From Scybalenecus merdavium (GTDB lineage Bacteria; Bacillota; Clostridia; Oscillospirales; Acutalibacteraceae), in contig DVNM01000040.1 of the NCBI GenBank assembly GCA_018714405.1, forward strand, positions 1-8,107: 8,107 bases of DNA, given 5' to 3'. The notes beneath the pieces were generated by a model. It was not told where the DNA came from, made no database searches, and saw nothing but the letters and a program-made list of their open reading frames with translations. Each line of letters starts with the position of its first letter. The stretch's first letter is position 1. Below are positions 1-5,040 of the stretch, in pieces. The translations under genes and the position numbers were made by a program.

Positions 1-33
1 GCCCGCCGCGCACCGCAGTTCTCCAAGAGATAA
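1..33 (+). CDS. 3' end of an unidentified upstream gene (partial)
   Basis: The first frame of the window reads ten codons, ARRAPQFSKR, and then TAA at 31-33. A short basic tail is common at the end of nucleic-acid-binding or ribosome-associated proteins, but nothing here identifies the family. The support is contextual: a perfect hairpin of terminator type begins ten bases after the stop, as expected at the end of a transcription unit. Too little sequence remains to exclude a chance open frame. Confidence 0.35.
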   Translation, partial: ARRAPQFSKR

Positions 34-43
34 TCTGTTCCAA

Positions 44-69
44 AACGCCTCTGTTTATGCAGAGGCGTT
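44..69 (+). repeat. Terminator-like hairpin, copy A of a direct repeat
   Basis: AACGCCTCTG (44-53) and CAGAGGCGTT (60-69) form a perfect 10-bp stem around the loop TTTATG. The same 26 bases recur at 474-499 in the same orientation with one difference (C to T in the descending arm). This copy has no T-tract on the plus strand, so as it stands it would be a poor terminator for the gene ending at 33. Copy B has the T-tract. That asymmetry suggests one ancestral terminator duplicated when the intervening element arrived. Confidence 0.75.
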
Positions 70-262
70 CAGCGTGTCAAAAAAGATGTGCTTGCAACAA
101 ATTATACAGCCTGACACGCTGACAGACTGCCAAAAAGGCGAGCTGGATTTTGTATTTTGCGAGTGGGAGCCGTCGTCTAAATGCACGCCGATACGTTCGC
201 AACCGCCTTTTGAATGATTTGTTGCGGCGATTGCTCACTTCAAGCGTGCATTTCTCCTCTCC

Positions 263-286
263 CCAAAAAGCCATATGGCTTTTTGG
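263..286. repeat. 24-bp perfect palindrome
   Basis: The half-site CCAAAAAGCCAT (263-274) is followed directly by its exact reverse complement (275-286). With a two-base bulge the pairing can extend outward through TCT (258-260) and AGA (287-289). A palindrome with no loop favours extruded DNA or a dimeric protein site over an efficient RNA hairpin, though the RNA could fold with a small terminal loop. It is the central landmark of the element at 70-473. Confidence 0.7.
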
Positions 287-328
287 AGACCCCCTAAGTA
301 CTGCCCCCGAGCAAAAGACAAAAAGCGC

Positions 329-354
329 AAAAACCGCACTGTTGTGCGGTTTTT
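329..354. terminator. Bidirectional intrinsic terminator-like hairpin
   Basis: AAAAACCGCAC (329-339) pairs with GTGCGGTTTTT (344-354) around the loop TGTT, giving an 11-bp stem with A's on one side and T's on the other. On the plus strand the stem runs into TTTTTCTGCTTTCT. On the minus strand it runs into TTTTTGCGCTTTTTG. Either strand could terminate here. It lies inside the structured element and belongs to no adjacent gene. Confidence 0.6.
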
Positions 355-473
355 CTGCTTTCTCTGTTACTTTTTTATATAAAGCGATTTTACAATGTGT
401 TTCATAGCCGGAAAGCGATTCTTTTATCCTGTAATTTATGATGCGCGGTCCGGCCGGCTTTTTCGACAGTCTC

Positions 474-505
474 AACGCCTCTGTTTATGCAGAGGTGTTT
501 TTTTT
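474..505 (+). terminator. Rho-independent terminator, copy B of the repeated hairpin
   Basis: AACGCCTCTG (474-483) pairs with CAGAGGTGTT (490-499) around TTTATG, with one G-U pair, and an uninterrupted T-tract follows (498-505). This is the complete version of the hairpin seen at 44-69. It would stop transcription coming from the left just before the promoter of the AraC-type gene. Confidence 0.8.
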
Positions 506-523
506 GATCGTTTCGGAAAGGTA

Positions 524-552
524 TTTACACACCTGACGTGTTACAATATAAC
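524..552 (+). promoter_or_regulatory. Sigma-A type promoter of the AraC-type gene
   Basis: The -35 TTTACA (524-529) and -10 TATAAC (547-552) are separated by 17 bases; each differs from consensus by one base. Transcription would start near 559, giving a leader of about 20 nt with the SD AAGAAGGA six bases before ATG 578. A 10-bp palindrome GCCTGCAGGC (555-564) covers the predicted start and could be an operator, though a site this short may be chance. Confidence 0.65.
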
Positions 553-577
553 CAGCCTGCAGGCAAGAAGGATATAT

Positions 578-1021
578 ATGGATCCCCGCACGATCATACA
601 AAACACGCTTGACTATATTGAAGCCCATTTGGAAGACGACCTGACACCGGACGGTCTTTGCCGCACAGCCGGTTATTCCCGCGCGCACTTTTGCCGGCTT
701 TTCCAGCACTTTACCGGGCTGCCCGTGGGCAAATATATCGCCCGGCGAAGGTTGCTGCACGCGGCGTACAAAACGGCGGCCGGCAGCAGCAAAACAGAAG
801 CCGCCTTTTTCTACGGGTTTTCAACCTATGCCGGCTTTTACAAAGCGTTTGTGCGGGAATTCGGCTGCTGCCCCTCTGCTTTTACCAAATACCGAAAGAC
901 CGAAAGGCCTTACCGAATCAATCTGATGCAGGAGGCATATAAAATGATCACGACCGAAGAGATCCGCCTGGCAGCTGCCCACTGGGGGGCTGCAGGCAGA
1001 AGAGATACGACCGATCTATAA
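578..1021 (+). CDS. AraC-family DNA-binding protein (HTH only), possibly the N-terminal part of an AraC-phosphotransferase fusion
   Basis: The 147-residue product carries the double helix-turn-helix of AraC/XylS activators. The first HTH spans about residues 20-54 (DDLTPDGLCRTAGYSRAHF). The second spans about 70-102 (YGFSTYAGFYKAFVREFG then CCPSAF), the usual signature spacing. There is no N-terminal sensor domain. I start it at ATG 578 because AAGAAGGA lies six bases upstream and the residues before it (an open frame from 395) overlap the terminator and promoter. After the HTH, the frame passes a second SD (AGGAGG, 930-935) and Met-123 (944) into a sequence that begins the neighbouring kinase (MITTEEIRLAAAHWG), then runs out of frame at a G6 run and stops at 1021. 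The last ten residues are therefore probably not native. Fusions of an AraC HTH to a phosphotransferase domain are known to me from Clostridia (memory, not searched). Confidence 0.85.
   Translation: MDPRTIIQNTLDYIEAHLEDDLTPDGLCRTAGYSRAHFCRLFQHFTGLPVGKYIARRRLLHAAYKTAAGSSKTEAAFFYGFSTYAGFYKAFVREFGCCPSAFTKYRKTERPYRINLMQEAYKMITTEEIRLAAAHWGAAGRRDTTDL
930..946 (+). promoter_or_regulatory. Strong internal ribosome binding site and start for the kinase domain
   Basis: AGGAGG (930-935) lies eight bases before ATG 944, in frame with the upstream AraC-type gene. A ribosome can therefore either read through from 578 or start afresh at 944. Starting at 944 and correcting the downstream frameshift gives a 307-residue protein, a normal length for a stand-alone aminoglycoside-phosphotransferase-family enzyme. 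This suggests two products from one reading frame. Confidence 0.6.
984..989 (+). other. G6 run where the reading frame shifts by +1
   Basis: Upstream of the run the coding frame reads ITTEEIRLAAAHWG. Downstream the kinase frame resumes at CTG 990 as LQAEEIRPIYNENTG and continues without a stop to 1868. Removing one G joins the two seamlessly. Possible causes are a sequencing insertion, a true frameshift mutation, phase variation by slippage, or slippage during expression. The short tract makes efficient slippage less likely. Confidence 0.75.
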
Positions 1022-1121
1022 CGAAAACACCGGCCACAAAAACGAACGCGCCTGTTCTGTCGGGGAAAACCACATTATAAAGTTTTCGGCGAACCCCGGC
1101 AAAATCCGCACAGAACTCGAT

Positions 1122-1868
1122 GTGACCGAACGGTTAAAACACGCCGGTCTGCCCGTGGCAGAAGCTGTAAAAAGCTTGGATGGCAGCATATGCGTGCCGC
1201 AGGGCGAGCTGTACTTTTATGTAACCAAACGGCTTGACGGACAGCCGCTGCGCTGCGACACACTTTTGCAAGCACCGTCCCTGGCCGAAACGATCGGTGA
1301 AAATATTGCCCGGCTGCACCTGGCGCTGAAAACGTTTGATGAGACACAGTATGCGCCAAGCGATCTGGCCAAAGAGGTGGAAAACGCCTGCCCTACCGTG
1401 TGCGCAAAAATCGCTTCTACCAAAATGCCGAATGATTTTGCCGCTAAATTTGCAAAGCTTTACGCAGCGCTGCCCAGGCAGGTCATTCACCGCGATCTTT
1501 CCCCGGGCAATATGCTTTTTGACGGCAGACAATTCAAGGGCTTTATCGACTTTGAAATGGCCCAAACAGGCACAAGACTGTTTGACATCTGCTATTGCGC
1601 GACAGCGATTTTGTCGGAATGTTTTTCTGCGCCAAACGTCCGGGAAATTTGGCCGGAAATTCTGAAATATCTGCTTTGCGGTTATGCGCGCATCACACCG
1701 CTCAATGAGGACGAAATGCAGGCCGTGCCAATGATGCTTTTGGCCATTCAAACGATCTGCGTGCACCACTTCAGCCGGTTTGACAAATACGAAACCCTTG
1801 CCAAAACCAATATCGAAATGCTGCGCTATCTTCTGCAGGGCATGCACGGCCGCTGCGCTTTGGAATAA
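1122..1868 (+). CDS. Aminoglycoside-phosphotransferase-family kinase, N-terminus frameshifted
   Basis: The open frame has the C-terminal lobe of an APH/choline-kinase-type small-molecule kinase. HRDLSPGN (residues 123-130 counted from GTG 1122) is the catalytic loop with Asp-126 as base and Asn-130. FIDFE (141-145) holds the metal-binding Asp-143. FDICYC (154-159) follows as in this family. GTG 1122 is only the first available start and has no SD. The real coding sequence extends upstream in the same frame to 990, adding NENTGHKNERACSVGEN and then HIIKF, whose Lys is the likely ATP-binding residue, before meeting the G6 frameshift. The natural start is ATG 944 or the AraC start at 578. A product made from 1122 would lack ATP binding. 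The substrate is unknown: the family includes drug-resistance enzymes but also kinases for sugars, choline and amino acids. Fused from 578, the total would be about 429 residues. Confidence 0.75.
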   Translation: MTERLKHAGLPVAEAVKSLDGSICVPQGELYFYVTKRLDGQPLRCDTLLQAPSLAETIGENIARLHLALKTFDETQYAPSDLAKEVENACPTVCAKIASTKMPNDFAAKFAKLYAALPRQVIHRDLSPGNMLFDGRQFKGFIDFEMAQTGTRLFDICYCATAILSECFSAPNVREIWPEILKYLLCGYARITPLNEDEMQAVPMMLLAIQTICVHHFSRFDKYETLAKTNIEMLRYLLQGMHGRCALE

Positions 1869-1946
1869 TCGCTTTACAGGCAAACGAAAGCATGCAGTGT
1901 GTTTCATGTGCCGAATCGCCGATGTATAAGATCGATCGTTAAAGTA

Positions 1947-1982
1947 GCCGGAGGCATTGCCTCCGGCCATTTTTATTTTTTT
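1947..1982 (+). terminator. Rho-independent terminator after the kinase gene
   Basis: GCCGGAGGC (1947-1955) and GCCTCCGGC (1959-1967) form a perfect 9-bp G+C-rich stem with loop ATT. It is followed by CATTTTTATTTTTTT (1968-1982). It ends the plus-strand unit about 80 bases after the kinase stop. The T-rich tract overlaps the true end of the convergent ATPase gene (stop TAA at 1973-1975 on the minus strand), so the hairpin may serve both, though the minus-strand U-tract is weak. Confidence 0.9.
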
Positions 1983-2082
1983 ATGTAACGCCGAATCGCT
2001 TTTATGGCAAACGAAAACAAAAATGTAAACAGAGCCAGCGCCAGAACACACAGCCAGTGCCGGATGCTGAGCGTTGTCAGCG
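1973..2082 (-). pseudogene. Out-of-frame C-terminal helix of the P-type ATPase
   Basis: Immediately past the ATPase stop, another minus-strand frame reads LTTLSIRHWL, then a run of hydrophobic residues (CVLALALFTFLFSF), then AIKAIRRYIKK and TAA at 1973-1975. This is what the last transmembrane helix and basic tail of a type II P-type ATPase look like. Adding one A to the A5 run at 2083-2087 (one T in the coding strand) would give VFSLTTLS and join it in frame to the ATPase, for a protein of about 881 residues, typical of the family. Confidence 0.75.
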
Positions 2083-4617
2083 AAAAACGCTTTGCAAAGC
2101 AGGTATAAATAAAACTGCACCAGTCAGTACAAGCGATGTAAAAAACGACAAAACGAGCCAGATATTCTTCTGCCCCGCACGAAACCGGATCGGCTCGTCA
2201 GCCGAACGCCTGTCAAACGCGCGCAGCATTTGGGAAAGCGCCAGCACACAAAATGCCATGGTCTGGCCGGCAGCGTGGCCGGTCAGGTATACACCGACCC
2301 AATAAGCTGCAATCGTTGCCGCAGCCGCAACGGCACCCTGTGTCAGCACATAAGCGACCAGGTCTTTCTCGAACAATGTACCGCTGCGCACCGGCGAACG
2401 GCGCATAACGCCCTGATCGGCCGGGTCAACACCCAGCGCAAGCGCCGGCAGTGTGGCGGTGGCCAGATTGACCCAGAGAATGTGTACTGCCAGAAGCGGC
2501 GCATCCCAGTTCAAAATCGTAGCGACCAGCAAGGTCAGCACCTCAGCGATATTACCGGAAAGCAAAAACCGAATCACCTTTTGAATGTTGCCGTAAACGC
2601 GTCTTCCCTCCCGAATAGCATCAGCGATCGTCGTAAACCGGTCGTCCAGAAGGATCATGTCGGCCGCATCCTTGGCAACATCCGTACCGGAAATCCCCAT
2701 TGCTATGCCGATATCAGCCGCTTTCAGTGCCGGCGCATCGTTCACACCGTCGCCGGTCATGGCCGTCACTTCCCCTGCTCTTTTCAGACTTTGCACGATG
2801 CGCAGTTTATCCTGCGGCGTAACGCGGGCAAAGACAGAAACCGTTTTCACTGCCTGATCAAGCTGTGAATCTGTCATTTTTTCCAGCGTATCGCCGGAAA
2901 CCACGCTGCTGTCCGCACAGTAAATGCCCAATTCCTTCGCAATGGCCTGCGCCGTCACCATATGGTCGCCGGTGATCATGACCGTACGGATACCGGCCCG
3001 GCGGCAAATCTGCACCGATTCAGCCACTTCACGGCGCGGCGGGTCGATCATGCCGGCAACGCCAACAAAAACCAGATCCTTTTCCACATCATCTCCCTCT
3101 TCCGGCACAGATTCCAGCGTGCGCATCGCAAAACCCAGCACGCGCAGCGCATCCGTTGACATACGGCCGCAAAGCTTCAGGATACAGTTCTTATCGGCCT
3201 GCGTTAACGGACGCACGCCCTGCGGCATTAAAATCTGTGTACACAGCGGCAACAATTCATCCACTGCGCCTTTTGTATAAGCGACCAGCCGGCCGCCCAT
3301 GTCATGTACCGTTGTCATACGTTTTCTCTGTGAATCAAACGGTTGCTCAAACCGGCGCGGGTGTTTAGCCTCCAACTGCTCATGATCCAGGTCAAACGCC
3401 TGTGCCAAAAACAACAGCGCACCCTCGGTCGGATCACCGATGGTCTCTCCGGCCCGGTCCGGGTCAAAGCTCGCATCATTGCAAAGCGCCGCGGCATATG
3501 CCAGCTGCATGTAGCCCGGCACAGACACAGCCGAATTGGGCGAAATCGTTTTCTGCGCAAGCAAATCAGCACCAGATGCAAGCTGTGTGACCGTCATTTT
3601 ATTTAAAGTCAGCGTACCGGTCTTGTCCGTACAGATGACCGTTGTGCTGCCGAGCGTTTCAACGGCCGGCAAACGGCGCACCAATGTGTTTTTACCGGCC
3701 ATGCGCTGCACGCCAAGCGCCATTACGATCGTAGCCATAGCCGGAAGTCCCTCCGGGATAATAGAAATCGCAAGTGAAACAGCAACGAGAAGCTGCGGCA
3801 CGACCGGGCGGTGGTACAACATACCAACCACAAAAATAACGGCGCATATAACAAGTCCGACCACCGTCAGCGTTTTACCGGCAGAATTCAGTTTCTGCTT
3901 AAGCGGCGTGTCGAGCGCGTCCTGGTCATCGAGCATGCCGGCAATCTGTCCCACCTGGGTGTTCATGCCGGTTTCGGTCACAACGCCGACCGCACGGCCA
4001 TATGTAACGAGTGAAGAGGAGTAGAGCATGTTGCAGCGCTGCGCCAGCAGGCAATCCGGCGTCAAAACACAGTCGGCCTCTTTTTCCACCGGGACCGATT
4101 CACCGGTCAGAGACGCTTCCTGCACTTTTAAATTGACTGAATCGATCAGGCGAAGGTCAGCCGGAACCATATCCCCATCGCTAAGCAGCACCACATCGCC
4201 CACAACAAGTTCAGCCGCCGGCACGATACTTTCCTCACCCTGGCGCAGCACGCGCGCAGTCGGTGCTCCCATGCTGTGCAGCGCCTCCAGCGAGGACTGT
4301 GCTTTCTTTTCCTGTGCAATACCAATGACAGCGTTAACCAATACGATCAAAAAAATAACCGCCGCTTCCGTCCACTCCTGCAGCGCGGCTGACAAAACAG
4401 ACGCCGCAATCAAAATCAGCACCATCGGATCGCTCAGCTGTTCCCGAAGCATTTGCCAAACAGATTTTGACGGCTTGGCGCGTAAAACATTCGGGCCGTT
4501 TGTTTTTAATCTTTCTGCAGCCTCAGCATCGCACAAACCATTTGCATCGGTTTGCAAGCAGGCGCATACTTCCTGCGCCGTCTGCGCATGCCAAGGCGTT
4601 TTTCGGTGATTATCCAT
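2077..4617 (-). CDS. Calcium-transporter-type P-type ATPase (P2A-like), C-terminally truncated by frameshift
   Basis: This membrane pump hydrolyses ATP through an aspartyl-phosphate to export a cation, most likely Ca2+ or Mn2+. Numbering from ATG 4617 (846 residues): actuator TGES at 171-174, TM4 IPEGLP with Glu-289, phosphorylation motif DKTGTLT at 331-337, nucleotide-binding KGA at 449-451, TGD at 549-551, MTGDGVNDAP at 620-629. The N-terminal cation-ATPase region starts after about 15 residues, so earlier in-frame starts (open to a TTG at 4680) are unlikely. The SD GAAGGGAG (4638-4631) is 13 bases from the ATG, rather far. TM5 keeps Asn-689 and Glu-692 (SERCA N768, E771) and TM6 keeps Asn-717, but the position of SERCA D800 is Ala-721, in VNLATATLPALALG. 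The frame ends at 2077 after VFR, losing the last helix, apparently through one missing base at 2083-2087. The gene has its own promoter and a long leader with an attenuator-like hairpin. Confidence 0.93.
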   Translation of the reverse strand: MDNHRKTPWHAQTAQEVCACLQTDANGLCDAEAAERLKTNGPNVLRAKPSKSVWQMLREQLSDPMVLILIAASVLSAALQEWTEAAVIFLIVLVNAVIGIAQEKKAQSSLEALHSMGAPTARVLRQGEESIVPAAELVVGDVVLLSDGDMVPADLRLIDSVNLKVQEASLTGESVPVEKEADCVLTPDCLLAQRCNMLYSSSLVTYGRAVGVVTETGMNTQVGQIAGMLDDQDALDTPLKQKLNSAGKTLTVVGLVICAVIFVVGMLYHRPVVPQLLVAVSLAISIIPEGLPAMATIVMALGVQRMAGKNTLVRRLPAVETLGSTTVICTDKTGTLTLNKMTVTQLASGADLLAQKTISPNSAVSVPGYMQLAYAAALCNDASFDPDRAGETIGDPTEGALLFLAQAFDLDHEQLEAKHPRRFEQPFDSQRKRMTTVHDMGGRLVAYTKGAVDELLPLCTQILMPQGVRPLTQADKNCILKLCGRMSTDALRVLGFAMRTLESVPEEGDDVEKDLVFVGVAGMIDPPRREVAESVQICRRAGIRTVMITGDHMVTAQAIAKELGIYCADSSVVSGDTLEKMTDSQLDQAVKTVSVFARVTPQDKLRIVQSLKRAGEVTAMTGDGVNDAPALKAADIGIAMGISGTDVAKDAADMILLDDRFTTIADAIREGRRVYGNIQKVIRFLLSGNIAEVLTLLVATILNWDAPLLAVHILWVNLATATLPALALGVDPADQGVMRRSPVRSGTLFEKDLVAYVLTQGAVAAAATIAAYWVGVYLTGHAAGQTMAFCVLALSQMLRAFDRRSADEPIRFRAGQKNIWLVLSFFTSLVLTGAVLFIPALQSVFR

Positions 4618-4636
4618 AAAGGATAAACCACTCCCT

Positions 4637-4780
4637 TCAAAATATATTCTGAACGCTGTAAAGCGCTTCAGTAAACGCAAAAAGGCACAGCCCGCACAAT
4701 AAATGCAGGCTATGCCTTGTGTTCATAAGCTTTTTCAGTTGAAGATTCGGGGCAGCGTCGCTACTGTCGGCGTCGTCCAT
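4637..4780 (-). CDS. Possible 47-residue leader ORF before the ATPase
   Basis: From ATG 4780 a frame begins MDDADSSDAAPN and ends SVQNIF with TGA at 4639-4637. It has a hydrophobic middle (LHLLCGLCLFAF) that coincides with the terminator hairpin. Its stop overlaps the SD of the ATPase, which would allow translational coupling. Against it: no SD at a usable distance before the ATG, and the hydrophobic stretch may simply reflect the hairpin sequence. An internal ATG at residue 19 is an alternative start, also with a weak SD. Confidence 0.2.
   Translation of the reverse strand: MDDADSSDAAPNLQLKKLMNTRHSLHLLCGLCLFAFTEALYSVQNIF
4679..4718 (-). terminator. Intrinsic terminator inside the ATPase leader (attenuator candidate)
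   Basis: Read on the minus strand, AAGGCATAGCCTGCA (4718-4704) pairs with TGCGGGCTGTGCCTT (4696-4682) around a 7-base loop, giving 15 pairs including two G-U, and runs into five T's (4683-4679). The two wobble pairs work only in minus-strand RNA; in plus-strand RNA they would be C-A mismatches, so the structure is built for the ATPase transcript. It lies downstream of the ATPase promoter and about 60 bases before its start, the layout of transcription attenuation. A second hairpin (4649-4671, CTGAA pairing with TTCAG plus CGCT with AGCG) lies between it and the SD. Confidence 0.75.
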
Positions 4781-4815
4781 AAAAACTTGCTGTACTCTCT
4801 TTCCTCATAAATTAC
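4719..4815 (-). promoter_or_regulatory. Transcribed leader upstream of the attenuator, possible sensor region of unknown class
   Basis: About 97 nt lie between the predicted transcription start (near 4815) and the terminator hairpin. A long-range stem is possible: AAGTTTTT (4788-4781, minus strand) with AAAAAGCTT (4735-4727), one bulged G, enclosing 45 nt. This would act as a basal helix of an aptamer. I compared it by memory with the yybP-ykoY Mn2+ switch, the Mg2+ M-box and T-box leaders and did not find their conserved blocks. Function is inferred only from position. Confidence 0.35.
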
Positions 4816-4821
4816 AGTCAT

Positions 4822-4851
4822 ATCATACCAGAAACACCGTGTTTTTGTCAA
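4822..4851 (-). promoter_or_regulatory. Promoter of the P-type ATPase
   Basis: On the minus strand, TTGACA (4851-4846, perfect -35) is followed after 18 bases by TATGAT (4827-4822). The predicted start is near 4815, giving a leader of about 200 nt. The spacer contains a 13-bp dyad (4832-4844), where a bound protein would block RNA polymerase. Confidence 0.7.
4832..4844. promoter_or_regulatory. Putative operator, copy 1 (perfect dyad)
   Basis: AAACAC-C-GTGTTT is a perfect 6-bp inverted repeat with one central base. It sits between the -35 and -10 of the ATPase promoter, a classical repressor position. A related sequence lies at 4928-4940 next to the divergent promoter. No candidate regulator gene is adjacent within the window. 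Confidence 0.45.
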
Positions 4852-4927
4852 CAGTTTTCTAAATAATGCAGAAAAAACATGTATGCATTCAACAATTACC
4901 AAATACACTGCAAAAATACCCAAACGA

Positions 4928-4940
4928 AAACACGGTAAAT
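4928..4940. promoter_or_regulatory. Putative operator, copy 2 (imperfect)
   Basis: AAACACGGTAAAT matches the minus-strand reading of copy 1 (AAACACGGTGTTT) at 10 of 13 positions, with the first nine identical. It ends one base before the -35 of the exporter promoter. The left half-site is intact and the right half is degenerate, which would imply weaker binding or a different effect at this promoter. Confidence 0.35.
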
Positions 4941-4941
4941 A

Positions 4942-4970
4942 TTGACGTTTTAATGTTTGAAGCATATAAT
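4942..4970 (+). promoter_or_regulatory. Promoter of the ABC exporter operon
   Basis: TTGACG (4942-4947) and a perfect TATAAT (4965-4970) are spaced by 17 bases. Transcription should begin near 4977, leaving about 64 nt of leader before GTG 5041. The promoter is strong and diverges from that of the ATPase, with the two -35 boxes about 90 bases apart. Confidence 0.85.
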
Positions 4971-5040
4971 AAAAGCTCAAAGAAAATTTAGAAATTCTTA
5001 ACATTTGACCGTTTGGATAAATCCGAAGGGAGTGAGACGT

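Larger units (their letters stand above)
70..473. mobile_element. Structured non-coding element, candidate small (MITE-like) insertion
   Basis: This stretch carries no convincing gene. Its ends form an imperfect inverted repeat: bases 70-85 match the reverse complement of 458-473 at 12 of 16 positions, sharing TGTC and AAAAAG. Inside are CAGCGTGTCA (70-79) against TGACACGCTG (112-121), AAATGCACGC (179-188) against GCGTGCATTT (244-253), a 24-bp perfect palindrome at 263-286, and an 11-bp stem at 329-354. The element is flanked by the 26-base repeat at 44-69 and 474-499. Density of inverted repeats, inverted ends and flanking direct repeats are what small non-autonomous elements show. No transposase is present. 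An alternative is an intergenic spacer built from several terminators, with the repeated hairpin arising independently. A 132-codon minus-strand open frame (77-475) crosses all these hairpins and is judged non-coding. Confidence 0.4.

Noticed and set aside
77..475. 132-codon minus-strand open frame across the structured element
   Set aside because: It runs through every hairpin and palindrome in the stretch, has no SD that I can see, and its composition looks like translated repeat. It is better explained as non-coding.
395..577. N-terminal extension of the AraC-type protein to ATG 395
   Set aside because: The extension would translate through the terminator at 474-505 and the promoter at 524-552; ATG 578 has a good SD.
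1134..2120. Long minus-strand open frame (328 codons) opposite the kinase
   Set aside because: It is antisense to clear kinase motifs (HRDLSPGN, FIDFE), spans two terminator arms, and its composition has no recognisable domain. It is a shadow frame.
4719..4815. Assignment of the ATPase leader to yybP-ykoY, M-box or T-box
   Set aside because: An AGAGAGUA block superficially recalls T-box or Mn2+ switch 5' ends, but the T-box UGGNACC block and the conserved yybP-ykoY and M-box segments are not visible. Left unclassified.
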